In this document: positions 49,342-58,122 of the stretch, piece after piece
How the letters are laid out: each line of letters opens with the position of its first letter
Numbering within the stretch: the stretch's first letter is position 1
NCBI GenBank assembly: GCA_900466745.1
Contig: UBNE01000012.1
Span: 62,001 to 126,000, forward strand
Direction of reading: 5' to 3'
From: Hyphomicrobiales bacterium
Lineage (GTDB): Bacteria; Pseudomonadota; Alphaproteobacteria; Rhizobiales; Beijerinckiaceae
Length of the DNA: 64,000 nucleotides
Translations under genes and position numbers: made by a program
The notes under the pieces: generated by a model
Told to the model about the DNA's origin: nothing
What the model saw: only the letters and a program-made list of their open reading frames with translations
The model's database searches: none

Positions 49342-50394
49342 ATGCGCGTCGCCATCATGGGAGCCGGCGCTGCCGCCTTCGCCGCAGCCGCCTTTCTCGC
49401 CGAACGCGGGCACGACGCCGTGCTCTGGTCGCCGAGCGGCAGGAGCACGGAGGCGCTCGCCGCGGGAGCCGCACTCGTCAGCGAAGGAAAGATCGAGGGA
49501 GAATTCCGGCCGGACGTGGCGAAGAGCTGCGAATCCGCGCTCGCAGGCGCCGACGCGGTGCTGGTCGCCCTGCCGGCGAACGGGCACAAGCACGTCATGG
49601 ACGCCATGGCGCCGCTGCTCCGGGCGGGGCAGCCCGTCATCATCTCCTCGCATGCCTCGCTGGGCGCCTTCTACCTGTCGCGGCTGCTCGCGGACCGCGG
49701 CGTCGAAGCGCCCGTCGTGGCGCTGAGCACCACGATTCTCCGCTCCCGCCGCACCGGCCCCCACACGGTCAGGATCGCCACGATCCGCAGCAAGGTCGAT
49801 ATCGCCACCCTGCCCCGCCGCCTGGCCGACGAAGGGCTCGCGCTCTGCCGCAGCCTGTTCGGCGACCGCTTCCGCGCCGTCGACGGTCTCCTCGCCGTCT
49901 CCCTCAGCAACGTCAATCCGCAAAGCCATATGGCGCTGGCGCTCGCCAACTTCACCCGCATGGAGAAGGGAGAAGCCTGGGGCCAGAGCGAGAACATGAC
50001 GATGGCGGTCGGGCGCCTGCTGGAAGCGATCGATGCGGAGCGGCTGGCCCTGGCCGCGGCCTTCGGCGTGCAGGTGAGAACGATGCGCGAGCACTATTCG
50101 CTGACCTATGGCGTGCCGGACGCGCCGCTGGGCGAGACCTCGCGGATGCTCGCCGGGACGCAGCCGGTCACGCTCGGCCCCGCCACCATCGAGACGCGCT
50201 ACACGCTGGAGGACGTGCCCTTCGGGCTTCTGCCGCTGGCCGAGCTGGGGCGCCTCGCCGGAGTGCCGATGCCGCTGCATCAGGCGGGCCTCGCCATCTT
50301 CTCCGCCCTCTACGGCCGGGACCTCGCGCAGGACAACGACATCCTGCCCGCCCTCGCCCGGAGAGGGTTGTCGCGCGAGCAGTTGCTGGCCTGA
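49342..50394 (+). CDS. NAD/NADP octopine/nopaline-type dehydrogenase
   Basis: A 350-residue dehydrogenase of the opine dehydrogenase family. The N-terminal Rossmann part opens VAIMGAGAAAFAAAAFLAERGHDAVLWSPSG. The C-terminal opine-dehydrogenase domain has the conserved SNVNPQSHMALALANFTRMEKGE, with the His that acts in catalysis, and an EHYSLTYGV segment. Such enzymes condense or split N-(carboxyalkyl) amino acids. The ATG at 49342 fits the motif; the open frame upstream is the end of the previous gene. Its place in an import operon suggests breakdown rather than synthesis of an opine-like compound. Confidence 0.85.
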   Translation: MRVAIMGAGAAAFAAAAFLAERGHDAVLWSPSGRSTEALAAGAALVSEGKIEGEFRPDVAKSCESALAGADAVLVALPANGHKHVMDAMAPLLRAGQPVIISSHASLGAFYLSRLLADRGVEAPVVALSTTILRSRRTGPHTVRIATIRSKVDIATLPRRLADEGLALCRSLFGDRFRAVDGLLAVSLSNVNPQSHMALALANFTRMEKGEAWGQSENMTMAVGRLLEAIDAERLALAAAFGVQVRTMREHYSLTYGVPDAPLGETSRMLAGTQPVTLGPATIETRYTLEDVPFGLLPLAELGRLAGVPMPLHQAGLAIFSALYGRDLAQDNDILPALARRGLSREQLLA

Positions 50395-50474
50395 GGCCGC
50401 AGGCGGCGGGACACGACGAACCACGAAGCCAAACACGGCCGCCGCGGCGCGGCCCATTGACCGGAGGCGAGGCC

Positions 50475-51629
50475 ATGCAGGGGCGGCACTTTCTGAACAT
50501 CCCGGGACCGAGCCCGATTCCGGACCGGATCCTGAGAGCGATCGCGATGCCGATCATCGACCATCGCAGCGCGGCGTTCGCGGAACTCGGCCGAACCGTC
50601 CTGGAGGGTTGCAAGACCGTGTTCGGGACGACCCAGCCGGTCGTGATCTATCCCTCTTCCGGGACCGGCGCCTGGGAAGCGGCGATCGTCAATACGCTGT
50701 CCCCCGGCGACACCGTGCTGATGGCCGAGACCGGGCATTTCGCGACGCTCTGGAAGGCGATCGCGGCGCGCTTCGGGATCGAAGTCGCCTTCATCCCCGG
50801 CGACTGGCGCCGCGGTGCCGATCCGGACGCGATCGAGGCGCATCTCGCGGACGACAAGGCGCACCGCATCAAGGCGGTGATGGTGGTTCACAACGAAACC
50901 TCGACGGGAGCGACCAGCCGGATCGCCGAGATCCGCAGGGCGATCGACGCCGCCGGACACCCCGCCCTCTTCATGGTCGACACGATCTCGTCGCTCGCTT
51001 CCGTCGACTACCGGCACGACGAATGGCAGGTCGACGTCACGGTCTCCGGCTCGCAGAAGGGGCTGATGCTCCCGCCGGGACTGAGCTTCAACGCGGTTTC
51101 GCAAAAGGCGCTGGCTGCGGCCAGCTCCAGCAGGATGGCGCGCTCCTACTGGGACTGGCAGGAGATGATCAAGCTCAACGCCGGCGGCTTCTTCCCCTAC
51201 ACGCCGGCGACGAACCTGCTCTACGGGCTCAGGGAAGCGCTGGCGATGCTGCAGGAAGAAGGGCTCGCCAACGTGTTCGCGCGCCATCGGCGCCTCGCCG
51301 ATGCCTGCCGCGCTGCCGTTCAGGCCTGGGGGCTGGAGGTGCTGTGCGAAGTCCCGGCGGAGCAATCGCCGGTGCTGACGGCCGTGATGATGCCGGAAGG
51401 GCACGATGCGGACCGCTTCCGCCGGATCGCCCTCGAGCGCTTCAACATTTCGCTCGGTTCGGGGTTGGGCAAGGTCGCGGGAAAGGTCTTCCGGATCGGC
51501 CATCTCGGCGAATGCAACGAACTGAGCCTGATCGGCGCGCTGGCCGGGGTCGAGATGGGGCTCGCGGCGGCGGACGTCCCGCACCAGCGAGGCGGCGTCG
51601 ACGCGGCGATGGCCTTGCTGCGCGACTGA
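50475..51629 (+). CDS. Class V aminotransferase (serine/alanine-glyoxylate type)
   Basis: A 384-residue PLP enzyme of the alanine/serine-glyoxylate aminotransferase group. It opens FLNIPGPSPIPDRILRAIAMPIIDHRS. The PLP-phosphate region is YPSSGTGAWEAAI, the cofactor Asp lies in FMVDTISSLASVDY, and the Schiff-base Lys is in SGSQKGLMLPPG. A C-terminal VFRIGHLGECNELSLIGALAGVEMGL is family-typical. The ATG at 50475 has a GGAGG site. It is the last gene of the operon, 80 bp after the dehydrogenase. It may handle the amino or keto product of the upstream enzymes. Confidence 0.9.
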   Translation: MQGRHFLNIPGPSPIPDRILRAIAMPIIDHRSAAFAELGRTVLEGCKTVFGTTQPVVIYPSSGTGAWEAAIVNTLSPGDTVLMAETGHFATLWKAIAARFGIEVAFIPGDWRRGADPDAIEAHLADDKAHRIKAVMVVHNETSTGATSRIAEIRRAIDAAGHPALFMVDTISSLASVDYRHDEWQVDVTVSGSQKGLMLPPGLSFNAVSQKALAAASSSRMARSYWDWQEMIKLNAGGFFPYTPATNLLYGLREALAMLQEEGLANVFARHRRLADACRAAVQAWGLEVLCEVPAEQSPVLTAVMMPEGHDADRFRRIALERFNISLGSGLGKVAGKVFRIGHLGECNELSLIGALAGVEMGLAAADVPHQRGGVDAAMALLRD

Positions 51630-52046
51630 GCCAAGGCGCGCGCCCAAGCCGAAATCCGCGAGAGGACGGGATCCGCGGGTCGCGTTCCGTGGACGGGCGG
51701 GAAGATGCCCGTGCCCGACCGGTCGGCCCCACAGGAAGCACCCCGCCCTTGCTCGGCGGCGGGCTCGCCTCGCCGCCGGCGCCTGCCGCGCTCCTCGCTG
51801 CGCGCGAACATCAGCCCCGCCATCGCGGCGGCGGCCTGCATCGTCATGACCCTGACCTTCCTCCTGCTCCTGGCCCTGAAGGGGGACCGCGCTTCTCCAG
51901 GCTCTGCGCAGGAAGCGGAAGAGCGAGGCCGCCGCAGGCTGACGCCCTGCTTCCGCCTCGGCTTTTCGAGACCCGCATTCCCGTTTTCGGGGCCGATGCT
52001 CCGGGCCTTGCGGCGGGGCGCCCCCCAGTTCCGCGGCAGCCGCCGC
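51630..52046. other. Gap with a permease-gene remnant
   Basis: These 417 bases between the aminotransferase and the LVIVD gene hold no intact gene. The only recognisable content is the ABC permease tail at 51783-51890 (listed separately). The rest is shadow-like sequence rich in Arg and Pro codons in every frame. Confidence 0.5.
51783..51890 (+). pseudogene. Fragment of an ABC permease gene (PotC-like C-terminus)
   Basis: A plus-strand frame encodes SSLRANISPAIAAAACIVMT followed by LTFLLLLALKGDR. This resembles the last helix and tail of PotC-type permeases, which read S-x-x-x-x-x-x-P-x-x-A-x-x-S/A-T followed by a Leu-rich helix; compare the end of the intact permease at 47375. There is no start and no upstream permease sequence. 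It appears to be the leftover 3' end of a lost transporter gene, perhaps once part of a longer operon. Confidence 0.5.
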
Positions 52047-53303
52047 TCACACCGTCAGTTCGAGGATGGAGAGCCCGCCATTGTAGTCGTTGGCGTAGAC
52101 CAGCCCCTCCCTGTCGACATAGACGTCGCAGGACTGGATGACCCTGGGGCGGTTGGGGCGATGGTCCATCAGCCGCGGCGGCTGCGGCGGAACGAAGGCG
52201 GCGATCTCCTCGGGCCGGAACGGGTTGGCGATGTCGTAGACCCGGATCCCGGCGTTCTGCTGCGTCGCGAAAATGCGCCGGTCGCTGACGAAGCCGTCGG
52301 GGCGGTTCTCGTAGATGTTGTGGGGGCCGAAATGGCCGCCCTTGCGGCGGTAGTCGGCATCGTCCGGCTCCGGGCAGGTCGAGATGCTGATGGGCTTCAT
52401 CGGATCGCGGACATCGAACAGCCAGATCGGCTTGAAGCCGTCCTCATAATCGTCGAGCACGGCTTCGTCGGCGACGACGAGCAGGTCGCGGGCCGGCAGA
52501 TGCAGGCAGTTATGGGTGCCGCCGTTGAAGGGCGGCGACCAGTTGTGGTGGAGCTTCAGGGCCGGAGCGGCCGGGTCCGCCACGTCGATGACGACGAGGC
52601 CGGCATCGCGCCAGGCGCCATAGGCCGTCGTCCCGCTGACCGTGGCGTGATGCAGGCCGAAGCGGCGATGCGCCGGCCAGCTCGGGGTTTCGCCGGCGGC
52701 CGCGTTCATGCCCGGCAGCCAGACCCGGCCGCCCTCGCGCGGCCTGGTCGGATCGGCCAGGTCGACGGTCATGAAGATGTAGTCGGTGAAGCCGTCGAGC
52801 AGCGCCGAGACATAGGCCCAGCGCCCGCCCGTGTACCAGATGCGGTGGATTCCCCCGCCCGCGACCGGCAGGAAGCCGATCTGCCGGGGGTGAGCCGGGT
52901 CGGCGATGTCGTAGACCGCCATGCCGGCCGTCCAGTTCCGGACCGCCGGGCTGCTCGCGGCGGTGCCGACCTTCTCGCCGAGCGCCCCCGAATAATAGTT
53001 CTTCTCGTCCTGGAACTCGGCCGAGGCGAACATGTCCTTCGCGTTGATGACCAGCAGGAGGTCGCCGAAGGTCTGGAGATGGATGTTCCAGGTGTTCGGC
53101 GGCGCCGGGATGTAGTTCACCGCCCTGGGCCGCCGCGGATCGCGGACGTCGACGACGCTGAACCCCTTCGAGAACATGTGGCCCGTGATGGCATGGCCCT
53201 TGTTGACCATGAGCTGGACGCCGTCGGGGCGGCCGCCCTGGTCGGAATGGCCGATCAGCTTGAGGTTGCGGGCATAATCCGGCTTCGGCAGGTCCTGTGA
53301 CAT
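52047..53303 (-). CDS. LVIVD-repeat beta-propeller protein
   Basis: A 418-residue protein made of repeated strands of the LVIVD type: FSVVDVRDPRRPRAVNYI, MAVYDIADPAHPRQIGFLPV, LVVIDVADPAAPALKLHH, IWLFDVRDPMKPISISTCP and IRVYDIANPFRPEEIAAFVP. These should fold into a beta-propeller. There is no signal peptide, unlike many LVIVD proteins. The ATG at 53303 starts MSQDLPKPDYARN. It is the last gene of the sugar-type ABC operon, separated from the binding-protein gene by a strong hairpin. It may bind or modify the imported compound; no enzyme activity can be read from sequence. Confidence 0.82.
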   Translation of the reverse strand: MSQDLPKPDYARNLKLIGHSDQGGRPDGVQLMVNKGHAITGHMFSKGFSVVDVRDPRRPRAVNYIPAPPNTWNIHLQTFGDLLLVINAKDMFASAEFQDEKNYYSGALGEKVGTAASSPAVRNWTAGMAVYDIADPAHPRQIGFLPVAGGGIHRIWYTGGRWAYVSALLDGFTDYIFMTVDLADPTRPREGGRVWLPGMNAAAGETPSWPAHRRFGLHHATVSGTTAYGAWRDAGLVVIDVADPAAPALKLHHNWSPPFNGGTHNCLHLPARDLLVVADEAVLDDYEDGFKPIWLFDVRDPMKPISISTCPEPDDADYRRKGGHFGPHNIYENRPDGFVSDRRIFATQQNAGIRVYDIANPFRPEEIAAFVPPQPPRLMDHRPNRPRVIQSCDVYVDREGLVYANDYNGGLSILELTV

Positions 53304-53339
53304 GGTCGATCCAGGTTTTGGAGCGTGGAGGGGAAGCAT

Positions 53340-53370
53340 CGCCCGGGCCGGCACGCCGCCGGCCCGGGCG
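53340..53370 (-). terminator. Perfect 13-bp hairpin after the sugar-type binding-protein gene
   Basis: Positions 53340-53352 pair without mismatch with 53358-53370 around a 5-base loop, 7 bases after the stop codon of the binding-protein gene. There is no T-run. It may stabilise the upstream transcript or reduce read-through into the LVIVD gene. A similar hairpin follows the other binding-protein gene at 45399. Confidence 0.65.
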
Positions 53371-53377
53371 AGCGCTG

Positions 53378-54481
53378 CTACTGGCCGGCCCAGATCTTCT
53401 TGTAGATGGCGGCGTAATTGTTGTCGGGGTCGTAATTGTCCTTCGGCCCCCCGTCCGAGCCGATATTCGCGGCCGTGAAGAGATGGGCGGGGGCGACGAA
53501 GCCGCTGTCCTTCTGCTTGCTCAAGGCGCGGTTCGCCTCGTCGACGATCTGCCAGCCATGCAGCCGCAGCGGCTCGGCCACGGTCGCCTGCTGGTATTCC
53601 TTCTGCCGGATGCGCTGGAAGGCGGCGCCGCTGCCGTCCCCGGCCGAAACGGCGAGCGGCGCCCCGTCGCCGGGAATGCCGGCGGCGGCGAGGGACGGCG
53701 CCATGAAGTCGAAGGTCAGGTCGTTGATGCTGAGCGAATGCGTCCAGCTCTTGCCGTATTTCTGGAGGAGCGAGGTCGTCAGTTGCGGCATGCGGGTCGA
53801 GGATTCGGCCAGGGGGGTGTCGACGAATTCGAGCACCTTGCTGTCGCCGCACTCCTTGATCAGCGCCTCCATGGCGCGCGCCTTCCGGACCGCGATCTCA
53901 TAGGTGCTGTCGGTGAAGATCACGACGCCGGCCTTGCCGTTCGTCTCGGCGCAGGGCAGCGAGGCCGCGGCGCGGGCGACCTCGAGCGGGTCGGTGGTGA
54001 TGTTGGTGAACAGCGAGAGCTTGGGCGCGGGGCCCGAATGCGCCACCGCATGCCAGCCGATCAGAACGATGCCCTGCTTGGCCGCATCCTCCAGCGCGCT
54101 CGACTGCTCGGTGGCGTCGATGGCGCCGAGCACGATCACGTCGGGCTTGGTCGCGATCGCCTGGCTCATCGCGCTGGTGCGGCCGGAGACCGAGCCCTGG
54201 CCGTCGAGCAGGCGGTATTTCCAGCCGATCGCGTCGGCCGCCTCCTTGACGCTTTCGCCGACGCCGCGGGCGCCGCCATTGTTCTGGTCCGTGGAGATGT
54301 AGACGATCGTCTTGCCAGGCAGCGCCTTGGGGCCCGTCGTCGGGCCGGCCCAGGGCGCCGCCGGCGCCGACATCTTGGCCGCGAAGGCCCTGGCGTCCGA
54401 AACCGCGTCGGCGCGCGCGGCCGGGGCGAGCAGCAGGCTCGGCGCGATCACGAGCAGCAATTGCCAAATGCGTGTGCCCAT
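53378..54481 (-). CDS. Sugar-type ABC substrate-binding protein
   Basis: A 367-residue periplasmic binding protein of the ribose/galactose (peripla_BP_4) type. The signal peptide is residues 1-24 (ending ARA before DAV). The first lobe has KTIVYISTDQNNGGARGVGESVKEAADAIGWKYRLLDGQG, and PDVIVLGAIDATEQSSALEDAAKQGIVLIGWHA is characteristic. A GGGAGG site precedes the ATG at 54481. The ligand need not be a simple sugar, since this family also binds autoinducer-2, polyols and other small molecules. It is the third gene of the minus-strand operon, after ATPase and permease. Confidence 0.88.
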   Translation of the reverse strand: MGTRIWQLLLVIAPSLLLAPAARADAVSDARAFAAKMSAPAAPWAGPTTGPKALPGKTIVYISTDQNNGGARGVGESVKEAADAIGWKYRLLDGQGSVSGRTSAMSQAIATKPDVIVLGAIDATEQSSALEDAAKQGIVLIGWHAVAHSGPAPKLSLFTNITTDPLEVARAAASLPCAETNGKAGVVIFTDSTYEIAVRKARAMEALIKECGDSKVLEFVDTPLAESSTRMPQLTTSLLQKYGKSWTHSLSINDLTFDFMAPSLAAAGIPGDGAPLAVSAGDGSGAAFQRIRQKEYQQATVAEPLRLHGWQIVDEANRALSKQKDSGFVAPAHLFTAANIGSDGGPKDNYDPDNNYAAIYKKIWAGQ

Positions 54482-54542
54482 TTCTTTCCTCCCTTGGTTG
54501 TGGCCGGCCGCGACGGCGATCGAGCGCCGGCGCGGAGGATGT

Positions 54543-55598
54543 TCAGGCGCCTTCGGCGCCGGTCGGCCTCGGCGGGGCCGGAGGCCGCAGGCGGCGCCGG
54601 CGCTGCGTGTAGCCGGCGATGCCGATCGCAACGAGCAGCGTCACGCCGTTGAACAGCGGCTCGACATAGAACTGGCCGCCGAACTGCTGGATGCCCGAGA
54701 TGCCGACCGCCAGGATGCCGACCCCGACGACCGTGCCCCAGACATTGACCCGGCCGGGCCGGATCGTGGTCGAGCCGAGGAAGGCGCCGACCAGCGCCGG
54801 CAACAGGAATTCGAGGCCGACGCTCGCCTGGCCGATACGCAGCCGGGCGGCCAGGATCACGCCCGCGACGGCGCCGAGCAGGCCCGAGACGACGAAGGCG
54901 CCGATGACATAGCGCCGGGTCGGGATGCCGTTCAGCGCGGCGGCGCGCTGGTTGCCGCCGATGGCGTAGAGATAGCGGCCGACCGGGAGATATTCCGTCG
55001 CGATCCACAGGATCAGGCTGATCGCCAGGACGTAGAAGGCGGCGATGGGCAGGCCGAACAGTTGCGAGGTGTAGAGCGCGGTGAAATCGCGCGGGATCAT
55101 GCCGATGACCTGGCGGCCGCCCGTGTACCAGAGCGCGGTGGCGTAGAGCACCGTGCCGGTGCCGAGCGTGGCGATGAAGCTGTCGATCTGCGCCATCTCG
55201 ACCAGCAGGCCGTTGATCAGGCCGAGCAGGCAGCCGAGCAGGAGCACGATCACGATGGTGACGCGCCAGTCGAGGCCGAACTGCGTCTGCAGGGCGATGG
55301 CGAGAATGTGCCAGAGCACGATACCGTAGCCGACGGTGAGATCGATGCGGCCGGCCATCATCGGCACCATGGCGGCGAGCGAGAGGATGGCGATGATGGA
55401 CTTGTCGGCCAGGATCGAGCGCAGGTTCAGCAGGGTCGGAAAGGTCTCGGGCAGCAGAATCGAGAACAGCGCGATCAGCGCGACCATCAGGATCGGCAGG
55501 CCGTAGACGGGAAGAAGGCGCAGGACGCGCTGGCCCGGGCCGAGACCTTCGAGGTCGAGCTCGGTCGGTTCGAGCGCTGCGGACTTGATGCTGGCCAT
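54543..55598 (-). CDS. Sugar-type ABC permease (RbsC type)
   Basis: A 351-residue membrane protein with 8-10 helices of the ribose/xylose permease group. It has AGRIDLTVGYGIVLWHILAIALQ, the conserved NGLLVEMAQIDSFIATLGTGTVLYA, and AIGGNQRAAALNGIPTRRYVIGAFVVSGLLGAVAGVILAAR, which matches the RbsC EAA-like region. It lies 23 bp after the ATPase stop and 61 bp before the binding-protein gene, in the order ATPase-permease-binding protein. Confidence 0.9.
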   Translation of the reverse strand: MASIKSAALEPTELDLEGLGPGQRVLRLLPVYGLPILMVALIALFSILLPETFPTLLNLRSILADKSIIAILSLAAMVPMMAGRIDLTVGYGIVLWHILAIALQTQFGLDWRVTIVIVLLLGCLLGLINGLLVEMAQIDSFIATLGTGTVLYATALWYTGGRQVIGMIPRDFTALYTSQLFGLPIAAFYVLAISLILWIATEYLPVGRYLYAIGGNQRAAALNGIPTRRYVIGAFVVSGLLGAVAGVILAARLRIGQASVGLEFLLPALVGAFLGSTTIRPGRVNVWGTVVGVGILAVGISGIQQFGGQFYVEPLFNGVTLLVAIGIAGYTQRRRRLRPPAPPRPTGAEGA

Positions 55599-55621
55599 AT
55601 ACGCTCCGTTGGTGGGTGCCC

Positions 55622-57148
55622 TCAGTGATGCCTGTGCGCTGCGCCCATGGCGGCGGCCCGCGTCAGCACCGCGACCGTGAGCTCGGCCATGGCGAGCTCC
55701 GCGACGATGGCGCCGTCCCGGAACACGAGCGCGCGATGGCAGATCGCCGCGACCTCCTCGAAATCGGTCGAGACCAGCAGGATCGCCTGGCCCCGGCCGA
55801 GCGCCTCGTGCAGCAGGCGGTAGATCTCGGCCTTGGCCCCGACATCCACCCCCGCCGTCGGGTCCTCGAGGATGAGCAGGTTCGGCCCGATGCGCATCCA
55901 GCGCGCCACCACCACCTTCTGCTGATTGCCGCCCGACAGCATCTCGATCGGCATGTCGGGATCGTTGGGATGCAGCCGCACCTGGTCGCCGAGGGCGACG
56001 GCCTCCAGGCGCTCGGCCGCCGGCGTCCGCAGGTCGAGCCCGCCGCGCCCGAGCGCGGCCGGGTTGATGAACAGATTCTCGCGGACGGTCAGCGGAGCGG
56101 CGACGCTTTCGGCCAGCCGGTCTCCGCCGACGAAGCCGAGGCCGCAGCGCATCGCGTCCTGGGGCGACCGCGCCGCGACGGGCCGCCCCTCCAGGGTGAC
56201 CCTTCCGCTCATGGCGGCGGCGCCGGCCAATCCGCGGCCGACCAGCTCCTGCCCCGCCCCGCGCAGGCCCACCAGGGCGACGATCTCGCTGCGGCCGACC
56301 GAGAAGCTCAGCGGCGGCGAGCCGCCGCAGCGCAGATCCTCGCAGACCAGCATCGGCTGGGGCGGCGGCGGCTCGGAGCGGACGAAGACGCTGTCCGGCC
56401 GGCGCCCGACGATGGTCTCGATCAGGCTGTCGGGCTGCGCGTCGCAGACCGGCCTCTGATCGACCACCCGGCCGTCGCGCATCACGACGAGGCGGTCACA
56501 GACGGCGAAGACCTCGTCGAGGCGATGGGACACGTAGATCATCCCGACCCCGCGCGAGCGCAGCTTCCTCAGCACGCTGAACAGGGTCTCGACATCCCCC
56601 TGCGGCAGGCTCGCCGTCGGCTCGTCGAGCACGAGGACGCGCGCCCTGATCCCGACCGCGCGGGCGATGGCGACCAGCGACTTCTCCGTGCGCGACAGAT
56701 CGCCGACCCGCTGCCGCGGGTCGATCCCGTCGGCGATCCCGGCCAGCGAGGCGCGCGCCTGCTCCTCGACCGCGCGCCAGTCCACCAGCCCCAGCCGCCG
56801 CGGATAGCCCTGCGCCATGGCGATGTTCTCTGCGACCGTCATCCAGTCGAGCAGGCCGAGATCCTGATGGATGAAGGCGATGCCGCCGGGCTCCGATCGC
56901 GGATCGTGGAGCGCCCCGGCCAGCCGGATCGCGCCGGCATCGGGCAGGTGCACGCCGGCCAGGATCTTGATGACGGTCGACTTGCCGGCGCCGTTCTGCC
57001 CGAGCAGCGCCAGGACCTCGCCGGCGCGCAGGTCGAACGAGACATCGCGCACCGCCTGCGTGCCGCCGAAGGATTTCGACAGGCCGGCAATCGACAGCAG
57101 CGGGCGTGCCCCCGATTCCTCGACGCCTTCTGGCGCAAACGCAGCCAT
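55622..57148 (-). CDS. Sugar-type ABC ATP-binding protein (RbsA type, two ATPase domains)
   Basis: A 508-residue double-domain ATPase. The N-terminal domain has Walker A GQNGAGKST, signature-like DLSRTEKSLVAIARAVG and Walker B VLVLDEPTASLP. The C-terminal domain has a degenerate Walker A (GLRGAGQELVGRGLAG) but an intact signature LSGGNQQKVVVARW and Walker B LLILEDPTAGVDVGAK. This asymmetry is normal for RbsA/MglA. The ATG at 57148 is used; the longer frame would reach into the divergent regulator region. First gene of the operon, divergent from an AraC regulator. Confidence 0.9.
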   Translation of the reverse strand: MAAFAPEGVEESGARPLLSIAGLSKSFGGTQAVRDVSFDLRAGEVLALLGQNGAGKSTVIKILAGVHLPDAGAIRLAGALHDPRSEPGGIAFIHQDLGLLDWMTVAENIAMAQGYPRRLGLVDWRAVEEQARASLAGIADGIDPRQRVGDLSRTEKSLVAIARAVGIRARVLVLDEPTASLPQGDVETLFSVLRKLRSRGVGMIYVSHRLDEVFAVCDRLVVMRDGRVVDQRPVCDAQPDSLIETIVGRRPDSVFVRSEPPPPQPMLVCEDLRCGGSPPLSFSVGRSEIVALVGLRGAGQELVGRGLAGAAAMSGRVTLEGRPVAARSPQDAMRCGLGFVGGDRLAESVAAPLTVRENLFINPAALGRGGLDLRTPAAERLEAVALGDQVRLHPNDPDMPIEMLSGGNQQKVVVARWMRIGPNLLILEDPTAGVDVGAKAEIYRLLHEALGRGQAILLVSTDFEEVAAICHRALVFRDGAIVAELAMAELTVAVLTRAAAMGAAHRHH

Positions 57149-57183
57149 CAAAGCCGTTTCCCCATGAGCGTCCTTGCGATCAG

Positions 57184-57196
57184 GAACGCTTCGTTC
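57184..57196. promoter_or_regulatory. Small inverted repeat in the ABC / AraC divergent gap
   Basis: GAACG at 57184-57188 and CGTTC at 57192-57196 form a 5+3+5 inverted repeat in the 97-bp gap between the sugar-type ABC operon and the AraC gene. It could bind the AraC protein, but the repeat is short enough to occur by chance. Confidence 0.25.
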
Positions 57197-57245
57197 TAGG
57201 AGGGGGAGGCTGTCGTAAATTGAAAAAACTGGCAAGGAATTTTTC

Positions 57246-58088
57246 TTGAGCGTCAGCACACGCGACCGGCTGGAGCGATTGACGCGGCCTTTCGCGCCCG
57301 AAGCGTCGACGCGGCGCCTGATCGCCGCGGAGGACGCGGCGGCCCCCTATGCCGAAACGGTGACGGCGCAGCTCTGCGAGGCGTCTCCCGGCGACCGGAT
57401 GCACAAGCTGATCCTGGTCGAGACCGGGCAGCTCGACGTCGAGGGCGCCGCGGGCGGCTGGCTGATCGTGGCCGGGCATCTGATCTTCGTACCGGCCGAC
57501 CGCGCCTTCAGGATGCGTTCGGCGCCCGGCACGACGCTGCTGGTGGCGCATCTCGAGCCCGCGGACGCGGCCTGGATCCATCACGGCTGCTGGACGACGG
57601 CCGCGACGCCGCTGGCGCGGGAGATGCTGGCGCGGGCGGTGCGCTGGTCGCCGGCGCAGGTCGCGGACGGGGGGACCGCGCGGATGTTCTTCCGGACCCT
57701 GTCGGGTCTGTGCGCCGAGTGGTTCGCCAACAAGCGGATGCTGTGGCTGCCGGTGGTCCAGTCGGAGCCGATGCGCCGGGTCGCCCTGTATCTGCGCGAT
57801 CATCTCGGCGACGCCTCGCTCGAAGGTGCCGCGGCCGCCTCGGGCCTGTCCGGCCGGACATTGCAGCGGCAGTGCCGGGCGGAACTCGGCATGTCCTGGC
57901 GGGACCTGCTGCGCGAGGCGCGGATGATGCGCGGACTCGAGCTGCTGGCGGGTCAGCGCATGCCCGTCAGCGCGGTGGCGCGGCAGATCGGCTTCGGGAC
58001 GAGCGCGGCCTTCACGACGGCTTTCGCCAGGCGCTTCGAGATGACGCCGACCGAATACGTCGCGCGGCGCTGCCTGGCGGCCTGGTAG
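57246..58088 (+). CDS. AraC-family transcriptional regulator
   Basis: A 280-residue regulator with a cupin-like N-terminal domain (GDRMHKLILVETGQLDVEGAAGGWLIVAGHLIFVPADRAFRM). The C-terminal AraC domain has DASLEGAAAASGLSGRTLQRQCRAELG and MPVSAVARQIGFGTSAAFTTAFARRFEMTPTEYVARR. The best start is a TTG at 57246 with AAGGAA 7 bases upstream; no ATG lies near. It is divergent from the sugar-type ABC operon and convergent with the catecholate ABC operon. The former is its more likely target. Confidence 0.82.
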   Translation: MSVSTRDRLERLTRPFAPEASTRRLIAAEDAAAPYAETVTAQLCEASPGDRMHKLILVETGQLDVEGAAGGWLIVAGHLIFVPADRAFRMRSAPGTTLLVAHLEPADAAWIHHGCWTTAATPLAREMLARAVRWSPAQVADGGTARMFFRTLSGLCAEWFANKRMLWLPVVQSEPMRRVALYLRDHLGDASLEGAAAASGLSGRTLQRQCRAELGMSWRDLLREARMMRGLELLAGQRMPVSAVARQIGFGTSAAFTTAFARRFEMTPTEYVARRCLAAW

Positions 58089-58122
58089 GCGCCGTGCCGC
58101 GTACGATATTCGGCCCGACGCT

